A stretch of 64,000 nt of DNA from Owenia fusiformis (taxonomy: Eukaryota > Annelida > Polychaeta > Sabellida > Oweniidae), in assembly GCA_903813345.2 (NCBI GenBank), contig CAIIXF020000001.1, positions 2,976,001 through 3,040,000 on the forward strand, given 5' to 3'. Under the pieces are notes generated by a model. That model did not search any database and had not been told where the DNA came from. It saw only the letters and a program-made list of their open reading frames with translations. The translations under genes were made by a program, and so were the position numbers. Each line of letters begins with the position of its first letter. The stretch's first letter is position 1. Positions 62,201 to 64,000 of this stretch are shown one piece after another.

Positions 62201-63053
62201 ATATTTAAAACATGATATAAAATCATTTCGACCTTGATAGGACAACAATATTTTAACGTTTTTTGAAAGTTGAGGATATTTAGAAAATATTTGTTGGAGA
62301 AAAATTGGCCACCTGAGTGAGATCATAGCGTATACTCACGACATCACAAATTTGTAGAAATGCTTTACAAGTCTGTATATGCAAAAAATCATAGATTGAT
62401 TGGTTGAAATAATTTACAGGGTGGTCCAAAAAAGGGAACCCCTGCAACAGGCTACATTTTTGTGAATGAATACATGAATTGGCTCATATTATCACGTATA
62501 ATTTCTGCAAATTTCAAGACTAAGAAAAATGTATGGTACCAACATAAATTTTAGACCTTTCTCTACAACATGTGAAAATAAAAAAGAATTCCTGCAAGTA
62601 ATAAGGGAAATATGGCCAGTTGCAGGGGTTCACTTTTTTGGACCACCCTGTAAATGCCTGATCTATTCAGAGGAGTAGAGAAAGTATTGTGTTTTACAGG
62701 ATTAAACTGTTGTATTTGATGACCTATTTCCGCACTAGCGGCACATTCAAACATTTGAAAATTATAACATAAAGAACTTTTAAAGTCACATTTTAAAAAA
62801 ATGTCTCAAATAGTTTTCAATTATGAAAAGTAATAATTCAACTCTATTTTACTTTACGGGACGGGACTCATTTGCTTCAAGGGTGTTGAAAAAGGATCGT
62901 GGAGACCGAGTTGATGTCAACAACTTCATAATGCTGGCAACTGACGGTGTGGCCTACCCATGCTGTACAGCTAGTTGTTGTCATATGAGCACAGGCACTA
63001 TACAATGCCCCACCACTGACTACCCATGCATAACTCAAGAAGATGCGACAAGG
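50288..63053 (+). CDS. Secreted pseudo-carbonic-anhydrase with tandem vWA domains, 15 exons, 3' partial
   Basis: Exons: 50288-50333, 50549-50569, 52133-52297, 57739-57872, 58149-58253, 58352-58418, 58637-58797, 59069-59210, 59598-59733, 59928-60074, 60314-60441, 60599-60808, 61040-61213, 61470-61644, 62882-63053. All are GT-AG with matching phases and give 661 residues, with a donor (gtagtt) leading out of the window. Order: signal peptide (1-14, MILLMLAALPLVNS), alpha-carbonic-anhydrase domain (about 16-275), vWA 1 (about 282-480), vWA 2 (about 489 onward, incomplete). The carbonic-anhydrase domain lacks two zinc ligands and should not be catalytic; both vWA domains keep MIDAS residues and should bind a divalent cation and a ligand. 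Inferred role: extracellular matrix or adhesion protein. The join of exon 8 to exon 9 is the weak point: phases fit (T + CC = Ser), but the acceptor (aaatgaag) is poor and reading through exon 8 reaches a stop at 59234-59236. Each half is certain; the fusion is probable. Confidence 0.7.
53925..54116. repeat. Microsatellite (TCCTA)n-like, first copy
   Basis: Pyrimidine-rich run of tcctatcc/ttcctatc words inside repeat unit 1. Confidence 0.9.
55805..56000. repeat. Microsatellite (TCCTA)n-like, second copy
   Basis: Same run inside repeat unit 2, with several changed words, so it has diverged since the duplication. Confidence 0.9.
57375..57640. repeat. Dispersed repeat, copy B (partner at 26136-26440)
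   Basis: In intron 3, about 100 bases before exon 4. Same order of shared words as copy A. Confidence 0.65.
59328..59428. mobile_element. hAT-type MITE, 101 bp, with 8-bp target duplication
   Basis: The ends tagccttgcccaag/cttgggcaaggcta are perfect complements. GATCCAAT flanks both sides (59320-59327 and 59429-59436). The 8-bp duplication is the hAT hallmark. It lies in the intron between the carbonic-anhydrase and vWA halves. Confidence 0.9.
61694..62086. mobile_element. Inverted-repeat element, 393 bp, in intron 14
   Basis: The ends are aaggacgattctcggtttgg and its complement, with TA on both sides. The interior has two tandem copies of a block of about 150-200 bases (…ccctgcttc.gac.aatttg … tttaatttgggtaatatttct…). 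Confidence 0.85.
62417..62650. mobile_element. Mariner-type MITE, 234 bp, in intron 14
   Basis: The ends are CAGGGTGGTCCAAAAAAGGG and an almost exact complement, continuing into aacccctgcaac/gttgcaggggtt. TA flanks both sides. Confidence 0.9.
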
Positions 63054-64000
63054 GTAGTTTTCGTAATCATACTTTATTAATTAGGTTGTGTGATCTTGAG
63101 GTCCAAAGTGCATCGTTCCATAAGAAGTTCATATTCATTATCGCAAACAATTTCAGAAGGTTATATCTTGGATTATGACTATTTTCTGACAATGAAGACA
63201 AGTTTATCTTTTAGATCAATTCATTATCTCAAAGAAAATTATGCACAGTAATAATACATTCAAACAAACTCGGAGATATTTAACTAGCAATTAACCCATC
63301 AACACACTTTTTGACCCCATTTTGAAGATGTTGACCCCATTTTCACCAAAAATGCAATCATTTTTTACAATGTTTAATGCATTACTATTCTTTATTTTGA
63401 TGTATCAAATAGTTCTTGAAAGAAAAATTTAATTGCATTAAGATAAGTGTTCCCCATGTTATTTCTCCATTGAAAAATCCCATGCTATCCATTGGTTTCA
63501 GTTAATTTTGGTCATCCAAATTGAATATCTTTAAAGTCCCGGGAGCAATCAAATTTTCCTTTTAGGAAATCGAACATTTCTCAAACCACATTCTAATTAT
63601 GCATTCAATAATATAATAAAAGGTTGCATTTTTGGTGAAAATTAGGTCAACATTTTTGAAAAAGTATGTTGATTGGTCCATTGCCCCTTCAATATCACTT
63701 AGGTCTGATTAACTAAATTATCATTATACTTTTCTTGAAGATAATGAATGGATCTAAAAGATACACCCATGTTCATGATAAAAAAATATTCATAATTCAA
63801 GTTAGAATCGTTTGAAATTGTTTGCGATAACCTACGTGCTCCTTTTCAAAATTTGGGTCCAAGGGCCCACAATTTTTTGTAGAACTTTGTAGAAATCTGG
63901 ACCCACCCTTGTTAGCTCTTGCAATCCGCCATTGTAGTTATTCTTAATTATCTTATGATTAGAATCGGTATAAACCAAATAGTATACCAATTACATTGCA
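63054..64000. other. Right end of the window, probable intron of the vWA gene
   Basis: The expected next exon (closing strand of vWA 2) was looked for and not seen. AT-rich without repeats of note. Confidence 0.45.

Larger units (their letters stand above)
59598..63053 (+). other. vWA half of the gene (exons 9-15): two vWA domains
   Basis: vWA 1: CVDVFLVIDESCS (MIDAS Asp290, Ser292, Ser294), CRTHTSEAL (Thr363) and VMIIITDG (Asp407), ending with HGVEIYTIGL and a Cys near 484. vWA 2: CSDQLDIVLVIDTSQS (Asp500, Ser502, Ser504), GVGTRTDAAL (Thr592) and FIMLATDG (Asp625), then a cysteine-rich insertion (CCTASCC … C … C). Both MIDAS sites are complete. Each domain starts with a Cys just before the first strand, as in matrilin/collagen-type vWA arrays. 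The domain is cut by the window end; 63054-64000 shows no clear next exon. Confidence 0.92.

Overview
This is a window of an AT-rich animal genome, most likely a marine invertebrate. Genes are split by GT-AG introns and separated by long non-coding stretches full of inverted-repeat transposons and minisatellites. The families present (SRCR domain, CHST15-like and WSCD-like sulfotransferases, GT92 glycosyltransferase, a PRD-class homeobox, secreted carbonic anhydrase, vWA domains) are those of a lophotrochozoan (mollusc or brachiopod type) or an invertebrate deuterostome. The phylum cannot be fixed from this sequence. All exon joins below were made by hand from splice sites, reading phase and family motifs.

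Layout. 0.2-0.55 kb: one SRCR exon of a receptor gene (- strand). 2.8-16.2 kb: a cluster of four Golgi-type, type II membrane enzymes that modify glycans. These are a single-exon sulfotransferase (-), a six-exon CHST15-like sulfotransferase (+), a three-exon WSCD-like sulfotransferase (+) and a single-exon GT92 glycosyltransferase (+). A 3.47-kb inverted-repeat transposon sits in intron 1 of the CHST15-like gene, 15 bases after the splice donor. 16-28.8 kb: no convincing gene, many repeats. 28.8-32.4 kb: a four-exon PRD-class homeobox gene (Prrx/Drgx-like), flanked on both sides by gene-poor DNA. 32.9-50.2 kb: mobile elements, a 32-bp minisatellite, one tRNA-Arg(ACG), and a foldback structure about 4 kb long.

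50.3-63.05 kb: the most interesting locus. Fifteen exons with compatible phases encode a secreted protein of at least 661 residues. It has a signal peptide, an alpha-carbonic-anhydrase domain that has lost two of its three zinc ligands, and two von Willebrand factor A (vWA) domains with intact metal-site (MIDAS) residues. It runs off the right end of the window. A pseudo-carbonic-anhydrase joined to tandem vWA domains looks like an extracellular matrix or adhesion protein, perhaps in biomineralisation. The join between the two halves is phase-compatible but rests on one weak acceptor, so a transcript is the decisive test.
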